Positions 25,837 to 33,878 of a stretch of 64,000 bases of DNA are shown here, in pieces. Below the pieces are notes generated by a model. It ran no database searches. It had not been told where the DNA came from and saw only the letters and a program-made list of their open reading frames with translations. Made by a program: the position numbers and the translations under genes. How positions within the stretch are numbered: the first letter of the stretch is position 1; every line of letters starts with the position of its first letter. The stretch comes from Paenibacillus albidus (lineage in GTDB: Bacteria; Bacillota; Bacilli; Paenibacillales; Paenibacillaceae): the NCBI RefSeq assembly GCF_014644435.1, contig NZ_BMKR01000002.1, forward strand, positions 186,001 through 250,000, in the 5' to 3' direction.

Positions 25837-25864
25837 AGTTTACATATTATTTATTATGTTACCT
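25837..25864. repeat. 28-bp dif-like near-palindrome, copy B
   Basis: Arms AGTTTACATAT and TTATGTTACCT flank the centre TATTTA. Together with the eight bases before it, it shares GTTTGATTAGTTTACATA exactly with copy C, 125 bases away. Confidence 0.6.
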
Positions 25865-25871
25865 TATGTCC

Positions 25872-25920
25872 AAAAAGAAGGTCTAACCATTTGTGGGAGA
25901 GATGGTTAGACCTTCTTTTT
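25872..25920. terminator. Strong bidirectional terminator hairpin
   Basis: AAAAAGAAGGTCTAACCAT pairs with ATGGTTAGACCTTCTTTTT across an 11-base loop. It lies between dif-like copies B and C and could end transcripts from the GNAT gene or from the plus-strand side. Confidence 0.85.
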
Positions 25921-25961
25921 ATAGTCTTATCAACTAAATAATGGACATTGCCAGTTTGATT

Positions 25962-25989
25962 AGTTTACATAATATTAAATATGTTACTA
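25962..25989. repeat. 28-bp dif-like near-palindrome, copy C
   Basis: Arms AGTTTACATAA and ATATGTTACTA flank the centre TATTAA. The first arm read on the minus strand is TTATGTAAACT, which equals the XerD (RipX) half of Bacillus dif as I recall it; the other arm differs from the XerC half. It lies 27 bases past the GNAT stop. Confidence 0.6.
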
Positions 25990-26015
25990 ACTATCCGGTT
26001 TGTCCTTTGCCTCTT

Positions 26016-26522
26016 TTATTTAATCCCATTAACATTCAATGTACTGAAGTATTGACTGGGGTTCCCTTGCTTTGGATTAAAACGTTCTTGAAAGGCCCCG
26101 TTGGTATAACTGGAGATTACACGATGCCAGAAGTTACGGGCAGGTGTGTTGGCTCGAATCTGCGATACCTTCCAGTCTCCGGGATACATATCGAACAGCC
26201 TGTGTGCTGCCCAGGTGCCCACCCCGCTGCGGCGGTATTTTTGCATCACAAAAAACTCGGTCATATAATACTGCCCTTCCGGACTGCGTTGCAAACGGTC
26301 CACCAGTGCAAATCCGGCCATATGCCCGTCCACTGTAAATACATAAGCATTTTTATTCTGGCCGCTGCTCCAATAAGCTTCCAGGCCCGGATAAGGTGGA
26401 TAAGCACCGTCTTGGCCTACATCAAGCTCAAGATACCGGGTAAAATCGTACAAATAGAACTGCATCAGGCTGCTGATCAACTGCTTCCGCTCTTTGGGAA
26501 CCAGCTCTATACCAAGTTCCAT
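26016..26522 (-). CDS. GNAT-family N-acetyltransferase
   Basis: A 168-aa protein. The acetyl-CoA-binding motif A reads EFFVMQKYRRSGVGTWAAHR (the Q/RxxGxG/A core is present as RRSGVG). An upstream beta strand (AGFALVD) and a downstream motif B with NTPARNFWHRVI complete the fold. I start at ATG 26522 because GAGGTG precedes it at the right distance. The substrate is unknown. It lies inside the repeat-bounded segment, divergent from the XerS-like gene, so it may be the cargo of that unit. Confidence 0.87.
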   Translation of the reverse strand: MELGIELVPKERKQLISSLMQFYLYDFTRYLELDVGQDGAYPPYPGLEAYWSSGQNKNAYVFTVDGHMAGFALVDRLQRSPEGQYYMTEFFVMQKYRRSGVGTWAAHRLFDMYPGDWKVSQIRANTPARNFWHRVISSYTNGAFQERFNPKQGNPSQYFSTLNVNGIK

Positions 26523-26686
26523 TAAGCTCACCTCTGTACATCACATTTTCTTCACATCATATAACTTTGTCTCTTCAGGAGCAAGGCGGGTCCGTCCTCC
26601 CCCTCCCTTTCCGCGTCTTGCCGCCCAAAACATGGTAAGATAGAAGAACTGACGAAACATAAGCAAACTACGAAAAGGTGATTCTG

Positions 26687-27769
26687 ATGAGCATCCAAAA
26701 AAACAGCGACCGCAAGCATTTGGAGTTGAAGTTACCTCACATGCCCTGGTTTGTACAGCAGTTCATCGACTACAAGCGCCCGGATCTCTCCCCCTCCACC
26801 CTGCTGGAGTACATCCGTGATTATGAATCTTTTTTTGGCTGGCTGCGTGCTGAGGGGTTATCGGCTGCCGGGAGCAATGCCGGGTTGACCCTGATGGATC
26901 TGGAGGTGCTGCATATGGACAGTATTGTAGGTTACCGCTTGTACCTGACTACCCGCGCCGAAGGAACGAATACCCGGGTCACTGTCTCCCGCAAGCTGTC
27001 TGCCCTGCGCTCCCTGTTCCATTATTTAAGCCAGATTGCTGAGGATGAGAATTTCTATCCGCTGCTGAAGCGCAATATTATGGCTAAAGTCGAAATCAAA
27101 CGTATCCATAAACCGAAAGATACCGCGGCCAAGCTGAAGGGCAAAATTCTGGAGGAAGAGGAGCTGCTGGAGTTCGTAGGTTACATCTATGAGGGATATG
27201 GACGTGATGTGGAGAACAACAAACAGGCCTATTATTCCTTCCAGCTGAACCGTGAACGGGATGCCTGCATTGCCAGTCTGATCCTTAATTCCGGCCTGCG
27301 CGTCTCCGAGGTTGTCAATCTGAATGTGGATGATCTGGATGTAAATAACAAGCTGTTATACGTAACCCGCAAGGGCAACAACGATGAGACCTTTAAGACC
27401 CCCGTCTATTTCCGCGAGCAATCCAAGGATGACCTGCTGCTGTATTTAAGCCTCCGGACCACGCGTTACAAAACGCCCAAACGGGAAAAAGCATTATTTA
27501 TCACGCTGCCGAATGGTCAGCAGGAAGGCAAACGGATGACCAAGCGGGCGATTCAGGAAATGATCATCAAATACGCCAAACGTTTTGGCAAACCTTATCT
27601 TACCGTTCATAAGCTGCGGCATTCCTTTGCAACGGACTATTATCTGCAGAATGATATCTACAAAACCAAAGAACAGCTTGGACATGCTTCTACTGAAACC
27701 ACGGAGGTCTATGCCCACCTCACCGATAAAACGATGTCGGAAGCCATTGAAAAAAGAATGGAGTCCTAA
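26687..27769 (+). CDS. Tyrosine recombinase, XerS-like
   Basis: A 360-aa recombinase, longer than XerC/D and equal in size and style to streptococcal XerS. The N-terminal LPHMPWFVQQFIDYK and TLLEYIRDYESFFGWL stretches are XerS-like. Catalytic residues: R205 (SGLRVSE), K229 (VTRKG), H308 and R311 (HKLRHSF), H333 (QLGHAS) and Tyr342 (EVYAHL). The start ATG 26687 follows AAGGTG. XerS acts alone on an atypical dif site (difSL) that lies close to its gene; here 33-bp repeats flank the gene and a GNAT gene. Housekeeping or mobile role is open. I give no symbol because orthology is unproven. Confidence 0.88.
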   Translation: MSIQKNSDRKHLELKLPHMPWFVQQFIDYKRPDLSPSTLLEYIRDYESFFGWLRAEGLSAAGSNAGLTLMDLEVLHMDSIVGYRLYLTTRAEGTNTRVTVSRKLSALRSLFHYLSQIAEDENFYPLLKRNIMAKVEIKRIHKPKDTAAKLKGKILEEEELLEFVGYIYEGYGRDVENNKQAYYSFQLNRERDACIASLILNSGLRVSEVVNLNVDDLDVNNKLLYVTRKGNNDETFKTPVYFREQSKDDLLLYLSLRTTRYKTPKREKALFITLPNGQQEGKRMTKRAIQEMIIKYAKRFGKPYLTVHKLRHSFATDYYLQNDIYKTKEQLGHASTETTEVYAHLTDKTMSEAIEKRMES

Positions 27770-27777
27770 ACAGCAAA

Positions 27778-27822
27778 CAGCGGCCTCGGCCCTTCCGCTT
27801 TCTTGGAGGGCTGAGGCCACTG
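27778..27822 (+). terminator. Hairpin after the XerS-like gene
   Basis: CAG-GGCCTCGGCCCT pairs with AGGGCTGAGGCC-CTG, nine bases past the stop. The T-run is missing, so termination is plausible but not certain. Confidence 0.5.
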
Positions 27823-27878
27823 TGCTTATGACCCGGTTTACGGGGACGTTGCAGATCTGCAGGATGCTGATTTTAGGG

Positions 27879-27911
27879 TTTTCTATTGTGAATTTTTCAT
27901 ATGTTGAAATT
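27879..27911. repeat. 33-bp direct repeat, right copy, in the mobB end
   Basis: Matches 25749-25781 in 32 of 33 positions. Read on the minus strand, the last codons of mobB (FNI and stop) fall inside it, so the repeat spans the 3' end of a protein gene. That is a favoured location for integrase attachment sites. Confidence 0.75.
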
Positions 27912-28535
27912 TTGAAAATAAGATCGTTGGCGCCACAAATGGTTGGCGATTCCTTGAATATCATGAATAGGGAATAGCGCTGAGTTCTGCAGCCCTTCAA
28001 GGTGTGGTTCTGATAGCAATGGCTCCCAGACGCAAACTGCCGTTATGTTCTCCAATTGCTGCAGAAGCTGCACATCCGCTTCTTCATGAATCAGCACCAG
28101 CTTAGGAAAGAATTCATTCTTGAAGCCTTCCACCAATATATAGTCATAGCTGGCAAAAGCGGCAATCAGCTCCGCCAGACTGCTGCCCTGCTCTTCTATC
28201 CGGGCCGTACGGCCCGGACTGGTGATGGCAATCGCCGAAGCACCGGCCTGACGATGTTTCCAGGTATCACTTCCGGCATGATCCATCTCAAAATGATGGG
28301 CGTCATGCTTGATAACGGCCACCTTGCAGCCCCGCTCCTGAAGCAGCGGAATCAGGGCACAGAGCAGCGTGGTTTTGCCGCTGTTTTTGTAGCCTACGAT
28401 CTGGCAGACTGCCGGCCGGTCAGCCTGGGGCACTGGGGAGGCTATAGCTGTCCGGGTTTGCCTGCGGATCCGTTGATTCCGGTGCTGAGGTCTGCACTTA
28501 TGAGCCGATCCTAATCCTATACTGCTGCCTCTCAT
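27897..28535 (-). CDS. mobB: Molybdopterin-guanine dinucleotide adapter MobB
   Basis: A 212-aa P-loop GTPase. After a 40-residue basic head, the Walker A motif is GYKNSGKTTL. Other hallmarks are VAVIKHDAHHFEMDHAGSDTWKHRQAGA and ILVEGFKNE. MobB assists MobA in turning molybdopterin into its guanine dinucleotide form. Its ATG overlaps the moeA stop (ATGA). The last codons lie inside the right 33-bp repeat, so the C-terminus may have been rewritten by an insertion that kept the frame and stop. Confidence 0.92.
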   Translation of the reverse strand: MRGSSIGLGSAHKCRPQHRNQRIRRQTRTAIASPVPQADRPAVCQIVGYKNSGKTTLLCALIPLLQERGCKVAVIKHDAHHFEMDHAGSDTWKHRQAGASAIAITSPGRTARIEEQGSSLAELIAAFASYDYILVEGFKNEFFPKLVLIHEEADVQLLQQLENITAVCVWEPLLSEPHLEGLQNSALFPIHDIQGIANHLWRQRSYFQNFNI

Positions 28536-29800
28536 TTCGGCAGCATCAGGACGGTTACTTTAGCGCCGGCAGCAAGTCCTTTGTCTTCCGGCGGTACAAT
28601 CACCAGGCAGTCACTATCTTTAATGGTAACCATCACGGAGGATTCATCGATGGTCGCCGGAATGGCGTAGACTATCCCCTCACGGTTCTCCAGCCGTGCC
28701 CGCACAAACCGGGTATAATTATTGACTTTGGTATAATCTGCCCCCAACACAGCCGTACACTCCGGCAAAAAAGGATGCGAAGCACCCTGCATCTGGCCGA
28801 TTACCGGCCGGGCAAAAAGCTGAAAACCTACAAAACAGGCTCCAGGGTTGCCGGACAAGGCCAATAAAAGCTTCCCTGCCCGCATCGCTGCTGTAGTAAC
28901 ACTCCCCGGTCGCATCGTCACCTTGTTGAACAGCATGTCCGCATGCTCTTCACGCACCAGGTCGCCCATTATGTCATAATCGCCTACCGAAACTCCGCCA
29001 GTGGTAATCACCAGATCATAACTTTCCAGTGCCAGCTGAACTTTGCTGCGGGCCAGCTCCAAATCGTCCACGATCGCTCCCAGCATGACCGGTTCCCCCC
29101 CGGCTTCACGGATTAAAGCCTCCAGCATCGGGGAGTTGCTGTTGCGGATTTTGCCGGGACTGAGCGGCTCATGCACCTCAAGCAGCTCAGTCCCGGTAGC
29201 AAATACCGCTACCTTGGGCCGGCGGCGGACCTTGACCGTGTGCACACCAAAAGCGGCCAGCACGGCGACTTCTCCGGCAGCAATCAGCGTGCCGGCAGGA
29301 AGCACAAGCTCCCCCTGTTTAATTTCCATCCCGCAGGGGGTTATATTCCGCCCGGCTTCCTGCTTTTTCCGTATCCCCGTATATTTATGGCCATCCTTCA
29401 CCTGAAGCTCCGTCACTTCAAGCATAACCACAGTATCCGCACCCGTTGGAACCTGGGCGCCGGTCATAATGCGCGCCGCTGTGCCGGGTGTAAGGTCTAC
29501 CGAAGGCACCGCGCCGCAGGGAATATCATCTACGATACGAAGCCACACGACGTTGCCGTTCCCGCATTCCTCGGTATCGCTGGCCACAATGGCATACCCG
29601 TCCATGCCGGAACGGTTAAATGCAGGGAAAGGATGCGGCGAGAATACATCCTCCGCCAAATAACGGCCGGAGCTGGAGCTAAGCGGTACTTCCTCCAGGT
29701 CAAGCATCTTCGCATATTCCATTACTTTGGCTTGAGCCTCTTTGACCTGCAGGGCTCTGCGCTGAAATTTATCACTTTTTAATTCCTCACTTTTACTCAT
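28532..29800 (-). CDS. moeA: Molybdopterin molybdenumtransferase MoeA
   Basis: A 422-aa enzyme that inserts molybdate into adenylated molybdopterin to give molybdenum cofactor. Motifs: FPAFNRSGMDGYAI, IMTGAQVPTGADTVVMLE, the MoCF_biosynth domain with VAVFATGTELLEV and TTGGVSVGDYD, and LSGNPGACFVGFQLF. I start at ATG 29800; an in-frame GTG at 29836 is possible. moeA and mobB form an overlapping pair; the remaining moa/mob genes are outside the window. Molybdoenzymes such as nitrate reductase would be the users. Confidence 0.92.
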   Translation of the reverse strand: MSKSEELKSDKFQRRALQVKEAQAKVMEYAKMLDLEEVPLSSSSGRYLAEDVFSPHPFPAFNRSGMDGYAIVASDTEECGNGNVVWLRIVDDIPCGAVPSVDLTPGTAARIMTGAQVPTGADTVVMLEVTELQVKDGHKYTGIRKKQEAGRNITPCGMEIKQGELVLPAGTLIAAGEVAVLAAFGVHTVKVRRRPKVAVFATGTELLEVHEPLSPGKIRNSNSPMLEALIREAGGEPVMLGAIVDDLELARSKVQLALESYDLVITTGGVSVGDYDIMGDLVREEHADMLFNKVTMRPGSVTTAAMRAGKLLLALSGNPGACFVGFQLFARPVIGQMQGASHPFLPECTAVLGADYTKVNNYTRFVRARLENREGIVYAIPATIDESSVMVTIKDSDCLVIVPPEDKGLAAGAKVTVLMLPK

Positions 29801-29929
29801 GAATACCGACTCCCTCCACCCTGGTTGTCTGAACACAATCTATCCCTATTTTAACATGTGCACCCCGCAGCTTGTCTTATAAAATAAGTATAAAACTAAA
29901 ATGAGATCATATGTTCTCATCCATGACAG

Positions 29930-29960
29930 AAAAGCAGCCGAAATCCTGATGATTTCGGCT
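29930..29960 (-). terminator. Terminator after the DUF4247 gene
   Basis: On the minus strand AGCCGAAATC and GATTTCGGCT pair and are followed by GCTTTTCTG, 18 bases past the stop. Confidence 0.65.
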
Positions 29961-29977
29961 ACCGGGGCGGCAAACCG

Positions 29978-30703
29978 CTAACGCCTGCCTCTTCGTCCGA
30001 TTCTGCCGGTTCCGAAGCGGGTTTTGGGTCTGCCGATTTTGGTTCTTGGCGGGTCAAAGACCGAGCCCTTATTACGATTGATGGTGTCTTTTGCCGGATT
30101 TCCGTCTCTCACGGAATCTCCTCCGGTTACTGTACCGCTGCCGCGCCTACCGCGGCGTGTCAGCAGACCCTGGCGTTCCACCGTGATCGGAGGGGCTATT
30201 TTTTTGTCCTGGTCGGTTGGCTTCCGGTAGGCTCCCTGCCTGGGTTTATAGACATCCTTGCTGCCATATCCCCGGTAAGAACCGGTACTGCGTGCCGAAT
30301 CGAACAGTTCTCCAAGAAGCCTTGCCGTGAGATAGGTCTGTAAAAAGCCGGAGTCATAATTGTTCCGTACGTATTCCCGGGAGTTTACTTCAACCAATGT
30401 ATCTGCAGCATTGTCAGGGTCCTGTTGCAAATGGTAAACCTGATCCCCGTATACAAGAAACATCCGCTCATCACTGGCGGCTGAGACTTGATCCGGTGTC
30501 TGCTGCGATTGGAGTGCCTCAGCTACCTCTGTAACGGTCTGCTCACTCGCCCTATAGACAAAAGATTCAGCATTTCCGTCACGATTGACCGATTCGAGCG
30601 GATAGCTTTCTTTGGGGTTTGGTGCACCGCAGCCGCCCAATACGGAAACCAGCAGCCCGAGAACCAGAACAAGGGTTAACAGGCGTGCCAATAGGCCTTT
30701 CAT
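29978..30703 (-). CDS. DUF4247 lipoprotein
   Basis: A 241-aa protein with a signal peptide ending in the lipobox LGGC (Cys about 25). The central part matches DUF4247 (YVRNNYDSGFLQTYLTARLL is distinctive). The C-terminal 70 residues are very basic and rich in Arg, Gly, Lys and Thr, likely disordered and able to bind teichoic acids or other anions. I start at ATG 30703 with GAGAGGG before it. It is last in the row with DUF4178, DUF350 and PspA, 12 bases after the DUF4178 stop. Confidence 0.85.
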   Translation of the reverse strand: MKGLLARLLTLVLVLGLLVSVLGGCGAPNPKESYPLESVNRDGNAESFVYRASEQTVTEVAEALQSQQTPDQVSAASDERMFLVYGDQVYHLQQDPDNAADTLVEVNSREYVRNNYDSGFLQTYLTARLLGELFDSARSTGSYRGYGSKDVYKPRQGAYRKPTDQDKKIAPPITVERQGLLTRRGRRGSGTVTGGDSVRDGNPAKDTINRNKGSVFDPPRTKIGRPKTRFGTGRIGRRGRR

Positions 30704-30715
30704 GAACACCCTCTC

Positions 30716-31222
30716 CTAGGAAGCCCGGATGACCCTCACATCGCCCGGGATCACTTTCTCGCCTTCATAAAGCATGAAACGGCCGTTCTGCCATTCAATG
30801 CGCAGCAAGCGGTAATCATCCGACTGATATTGCCACACATGCTGCTCCCCCCCATTCATAAATGGAGTCTGGCCAGCGATGGTAACCAGTCCTTCATATT
30901 CTTCCTCCAGAAAAAAAACGTAGTCATCCAATTCCAGTGTTGCCGGAACTTCGGCCGGATGATCCAGACGTCCATCAATGGGCTGATAAAGACCATACTG
31001 GAGCTGCTCGCGTTGTTCGATAAGCAGATAGGCAATCTTACTTCCATCCCGAAGCGTCAGCATGGCTACATTCCGTCCGCGGTTCATGGTACGGCCGGTA
31101 ACCTCATAAGTCACAAGCGAAACCTCACATATATCACCCGGTGCCAACTCCAGCATACTTTTACTGGCTACCGGTGCCTCCGGTTTGGAGAATACATTCG
31201 TTATTCTTTTCCAAATACCCAC
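30716..31222 (-). CDS. DUF4178 protein
   Basis: A 168-aa soluble protein carrying one DUF4178 domain; key runs are LELAPGDICEVSLVTYEVTG, KIAYLLIEQRE and the closing YRLLRIEWQNGRFMLYEGEKV. It is beta-rich, with no signal peptide or helix for the membrane. DUF4178 genes often occur with DUF350, PspA and polyamine genes. Ribosome site GGAGCGATCAAGGTGGG. It is 15 bases after the DUF350 gene and clearly cotranscribed with it. Confidence 0.85.
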   Translation of the reverse strand: MGIWKRITNVFSKPEAPVASKSMLELAPGDICEVSLVTYEVTGRTMNRGRNVAMLTLRDGSKIAYLLIEQREQLQYGLYQPIDGRLDHPAEVPATLELDDYVFFLEEEYEGLVTIAGQTPFMNGGEQHVWQYQSDDYRLLRIEWQNGRFMLYEGEKVIPGDVRVIRAS

Positions 31223-31237
31223 CTTGATCGCTCCTCC

Positions 31238-31642
31238 CTACAAAAAAGCTGAAATTAACAATGCGCCCACAATATGCAGCGAACCTGCCAACAACCCGTA
31301 TCCGATATTGCCCTGCTGTGTCCCGTGATCCAACTCCAGCTTGCCCCATGTGCTGAACAGGAACCTTACGGTCTTCTCCAGCACAAGCAGCAGCAGAAAG
31401 GAAACCACGGAGACAATCAGCGCTTCACCCAGTCTGCTGGAAGTGGCGATGGAAGACGATAATATGTATGCCTGTGCCAGCAGCTTCATCACGAGGCGTG
31501 TAGTGACTGCCATATTCCCCGCTTTCAGCTCGACCAAATCATGATAACGGGTGAATAATGAATCGACGAACATCAGCACGAACAAGAGCACTGCACCGCA
31601 TACCGTCCATACAACCATGGAAACCAGAGCTTGGAAATCCAT
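31238..31642 (-). CDS. DUF350 membrane protein
   Basis: A 134-aa integral membrane protein with four hydrophobic helices, in the order and spacing of DUF350 (YjfL/YshE-like), including ELKAGNMAVTTRLVMKLLAQ between helices 1 and 2 and ELDHGTQQGNIGYGLLAGSL before the last. Members have no proven biochemical role but recur in PspA-linked stress clusters. It is the second gene of the cluster behind the sigmaW-type promoter. Confidence 0.85.
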   Translation of the reverse strand: MDFQALVSMVVWTVCGAVLLFVLMFVDSLFTRYHDLVELKAGNMAVTTRLVMKLLAQAYILSSSIATSSRLGEALIVSVVSFLLLLVLEKTVRFLFSTWGKLELDHGTQQGNIGYGLLAGSLHIVGALLISAFL

Positions 31643-31763
31643 TCTAATAGCCCCCGCTAATCAGTTTATATCTCCCGGATAAGCATAGATAAAGCGAAGG
31701 GGAAATGTGTCCATCTCCGCTTCGCCTGTAATCCTCAGTCCAAATACCAACCAAAGTTAAATA

Positions 31764-32432
31764 TTATTGTTTGTCGTATTGTTTCATCAATGCGGCCAAT
31801 TCATCCTCAACGCCTTGATCTTTGGTCAATTGTTCGAACTCTTCATCAAGCGATTTTTTGCCGGAATTCATTTCGTTGCTGGCTTCAGCTTGTGCTTCCG
31901 CCTGCAGCATTTTGTCTTCCATGCGCTTCAGTCCAGCAGAAGCTGAATCGGAGCTAAAGCCGCTCATCGCTTTATTAATCTCGGTCTGGGCCTTGGCTGC
32001 ATTGTAGCGGGCGACCAGTGTCTCACGTTTGTTCTTCATCTGTGTAAGCTGCTTGCGCATTTCTTCAAGCTTGCCGCGAAGGTTATCCGCAGAGGCCTTG
32101 TTCTGATCAAAGCTGTTCTTGTATTCAACCAGCTTGGCTTCGGCCGATTTCTTCTCTTCCAGTGCCCGGCGGGCAAGGTCCGCATTGCCGGCTTGAGCAG
32201 CGGCGTGAGCCTGCTGATTACGCTTATTCACAAGAGCTTCCTGCTCTTCGTAAAGCTGCTTGAACTTTTTCTCAATCGCGATTTGAGCCGCTACCGCTTT
32301 TTCGGCATCTTCCAGATCTTCCGTCATATCGCGGATGTACTGATCCGTCATTTTAATCGGGTCTTCGGCTTTGTCGATAATCGCATTCACATTGGACATG
32401 GTTAAATCGCGCAATCTTTTAAATATAGACAT
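31764..32432 (-). CDS. PspA/IM30-family membrane-stress protein
   Basis: A 222-aa, almost wholly helical coiled-coil protein. The N-terminal amphipathic helix MSIFKRLRDLTMSNVNAIID binds membranes; then KTDQYIRDM-like and DLEDAEKAVAAQIAIEKKF segments follow the PspA/Vipp1/LiaH pattern. These proteins form ESCRT-III-like rods and rings that protect the inner membrane. Ribosome site TGGAGGA. A TGAAAC-N16-CGTA promoter stands upstream, matching sigmaW control of such genes in Bacillus. It heads the cluster with DUF350, DUF4178 and DUF4247. Confidence 0.92.
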   Translation of the reverse strand: MSIFKRLRDLTMSNVNAIIDKAEDPIKMTDQYIRDMTEDLEDAEKAVAAQIAIEKKFKQLYEEQEALVNKRNQQAHAAAQAGNADLARRALEEKKSAEAKLVEYKNSFDQNKASADNLRGKLEEMRKQLTQMKNKRETLVARYNAAKAQTEINKAMSGFSSDSASAGLKRMEDKMLQAEAQAEASNEMNSGKKSLDEEFEQLTKDQGVEDELAALMKQYDKQ

Positions 32433-32451
32433 GGTTCATTCCTCCAAAGAT

Positions 32452-32479
32452 AAGTTTGAAATTACAAGTTTGAAATTAC
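32452..32479. repeat. Tandem 14-bp repeat in the pspA leader
   Basis: AAGTTTGAAATTAC occurs twice head to tail without a gap, between the pspA ribosome site and its promoter. It could be a regulator site or a slippage duplication. Confidence 0.6.
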
Positions 32480-32492
32480 ACTTGTTATCTTT

Positions 32493-32518
32493 TACGCAGG
32501 TCCGTCTGTAGCGTTTCA
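32493..32518 (-). promoter_or_regulatory. SigmaW-type promoter of the pspA cluster
   Basis: On the minus strand TGAAAC (32518-32513), exactly 16 bases, then CGTA (32496-32493). This equals the Bacillus sigmaW consensus. The first three bases are the stop codon of the preceding LpdD-like gene. It lies about 60 bases before the pspA start. Confidence 0.7.
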
Positions 32519-32854
32519 CTTTTGTTGCGCTAAATATTGCTCCACTTTAATGTCCACTTGGTTTACGACGGCAAATATGTCTTCTTTACTGATATCGTCA
32601 TAGTGAATCCCCATTACCACAGTAACTGTCTTGCCCAGTGCGGCAGCTACTCTAAGCGCCACCTTCTCGGTGACCAAATGCTCTTTATGCCGGGGTACGG
32701 CTGAAGTCTGGACTTCCACCTTCCCGTCTTGGATAAAAGCAGTGCTTGCCGCACCAATATGACGAGCCCCGCCTGTAATCACCAGCAGAACATCCCGCCC
32801 GACTGCCACTTCAGACAACTCAATATCATCCCAATATTTCTCCCGGGAAGTCAT
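32516..32854 (-). CDS. LpdD-like prenylated-flavin chaperone domain protein
   Basis: A 112-aa protein resembling the small D subunit or chaperone domain of UbiD-type gallate decarboxylases (LpdD-like). Telling stretches are VGRDVLLVITGGARHIGAAS, SAVPRHKEHLVTEKVA and VVMGIHYDDISKEDI. I start at ATG 32854 with AAGGGGTG before it. No UbiD or UbiX partner is in view; the gene follows pyrD by 91 bases on the same strand, so a role beside that operon is possible. The function is uncertain. Confidence 0.7.
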   Translation of the reverse strand: MTSREKYWDDIELSEVAVGRDVLLVITGGARHIGAASTAFIQDGKVEVQTSAVPRHKEHLVTEKVALRVAAALGKTVTVVMGIHYDDISKEDIFAVVNQVDIKVEQYLAQQK

Positions 32855-32945
32855 GTAGCCGCACCCCTTCCCCATTATATTAACCAATTCTTGCAGAAGA
32901 TGCTCAAGCCATTGTCCGCCGGGTAAAACCCGGGATCGATCTCTT

Positions 32946-33878
32946 CTATATAATACCGCGGATTTCATCCAAGGAACGGATATTCTCCGCTTCCATCAGA
33001 TGTTCCAGCTCCTCCACCAAGGTGCTTCCGGCTCTAAGATTCAAAAAGTTGTAAGTGCCCACCTGGACAACCGCAGCACCGGCCATAATAAATTCCAGGA
33101 TATCCAGCGCCGAGGTGATCCCGCCCATTCCAATGACCGGAATCTTCACCCGCTTGGCCACCTGGTGAACCATTCGCAGCGCCACCGGTTTAACTGCGGG
33201 GCCGGATAGTCCTGCATACAGATTATCAAAAACGCTGCGGCGGCGGCGGACATCAATCTTCATCCCGGAAATGGTGTTAATCAGCGACACCGCATCCGCC
33301 CCCTCTTCCTGGCACATTTGCGCCATTTCAGCGATATCCTCGGCGTTAGGGGACAGCTTGACGGCAAGCGGCAGCTTTACAGCCTTGCGTACGGCCCGCA
33401 CCACCTCTTGCGCGGCACAGGTTTTGACGCCAAAGGCGATCCCGCCCTCCTTCACATTGGGACAGGAAATGTTCAGCTCAATCATATCCACTGCAGTTTT
33501 TCCGGTCCGCAGGCGTTTATCGGCATCCTCCTGAATCATCTCCGCACCAAGCACATAATCCTCCAGCGTTCCGCCGCCGAGGTTCACAATGCGTGCGGTA
33601 TCCAGCGTTTCCCAATAAGCACATTCTTTTTCCAAAAAAGCAGCGATCCCCGGGTTCTCCAGTCCCACACTGTTCAGCATACCGGACGCCGTCTCGTAGA
33701 CACGGATACCGGAATTGCCTGCCTTGGGATTCAGGGTCAGCCCTTTACCCGAGATGCCACCCAGGCAAGAGACATCATAGAGCTTGCCATATTCACGGCC
33801 AAAGCCAAAGGTGCCGGAGGCCATAACCACCGGATTCTTGAAATGCACCCCGGCTATCTCCGAGCTTAGCTTAATCAT
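32946..33878 (-). CDS. pyrD: Dihydroorotate dehydrogenase, class 1B catalytic subunit
   Basis: A 310-aa FMN enzyme that oxidises dihydroorotate to orotate in pyrimidine synthesis; with PyrK it passes electrons to NAD. Motifs: [16 protein letters not shown], the class 1 catalytic-cysteine loop [14 protein letters not shown], and [20 protein letters not shown] for FMN phosphate. I start at ATG 33878, which has TCGGAGGAGG upstream and overlaps the end of pyrK by eight bases. The pair is separate from other pyr genes in this window. Confidence 0.93.
   Translation of the reverse strand: MIKLSSEIAGVHFKNPVVMASGTFGFGREYGKLYDVSCLGGISGKGLTLNPKAGNSGIRVYETASGMLNSVGLENPGIAAFLEKECAYWETLDTARIVNLGGGTLEDYVLGAEMIQEDADKRLRTGKTAVDMIELNISCPNVKEGGIAFGVKTCAAQEVVRAVRKAVKLPLAVKLSPNAEDIAEMAQMCQEEGADAVSLINTISGMKIDVRRRRSVFDNLYAGLSGPAVKPVALRMVHQVAKRVKIPVIGMGGITSALDILEFIMAGAAVVQVGTYNFLNLRAGSTLVEELEHLMEAENIRSLDEIRGII

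Larger units (their letters stand above)
25645..26015. other. AT-rich intergenic region with repeats
   Basis: No gene is visible. The stretch is markedly AT-rich compared with its neighbours. It contains the left 33-bp direct repeat (25749-25781), dif-like copies B and C, an 18-base direct repeat within them, and a strong hairpin between them. Confidence 0.7.

Noticed and set aside
27888..27905. FNR or Rex site in the 33-bp repeat (TTGTGAATTTTTCATA)
   Set aside because: Only the first half matches; the second half is CATAT instead of TCACA.
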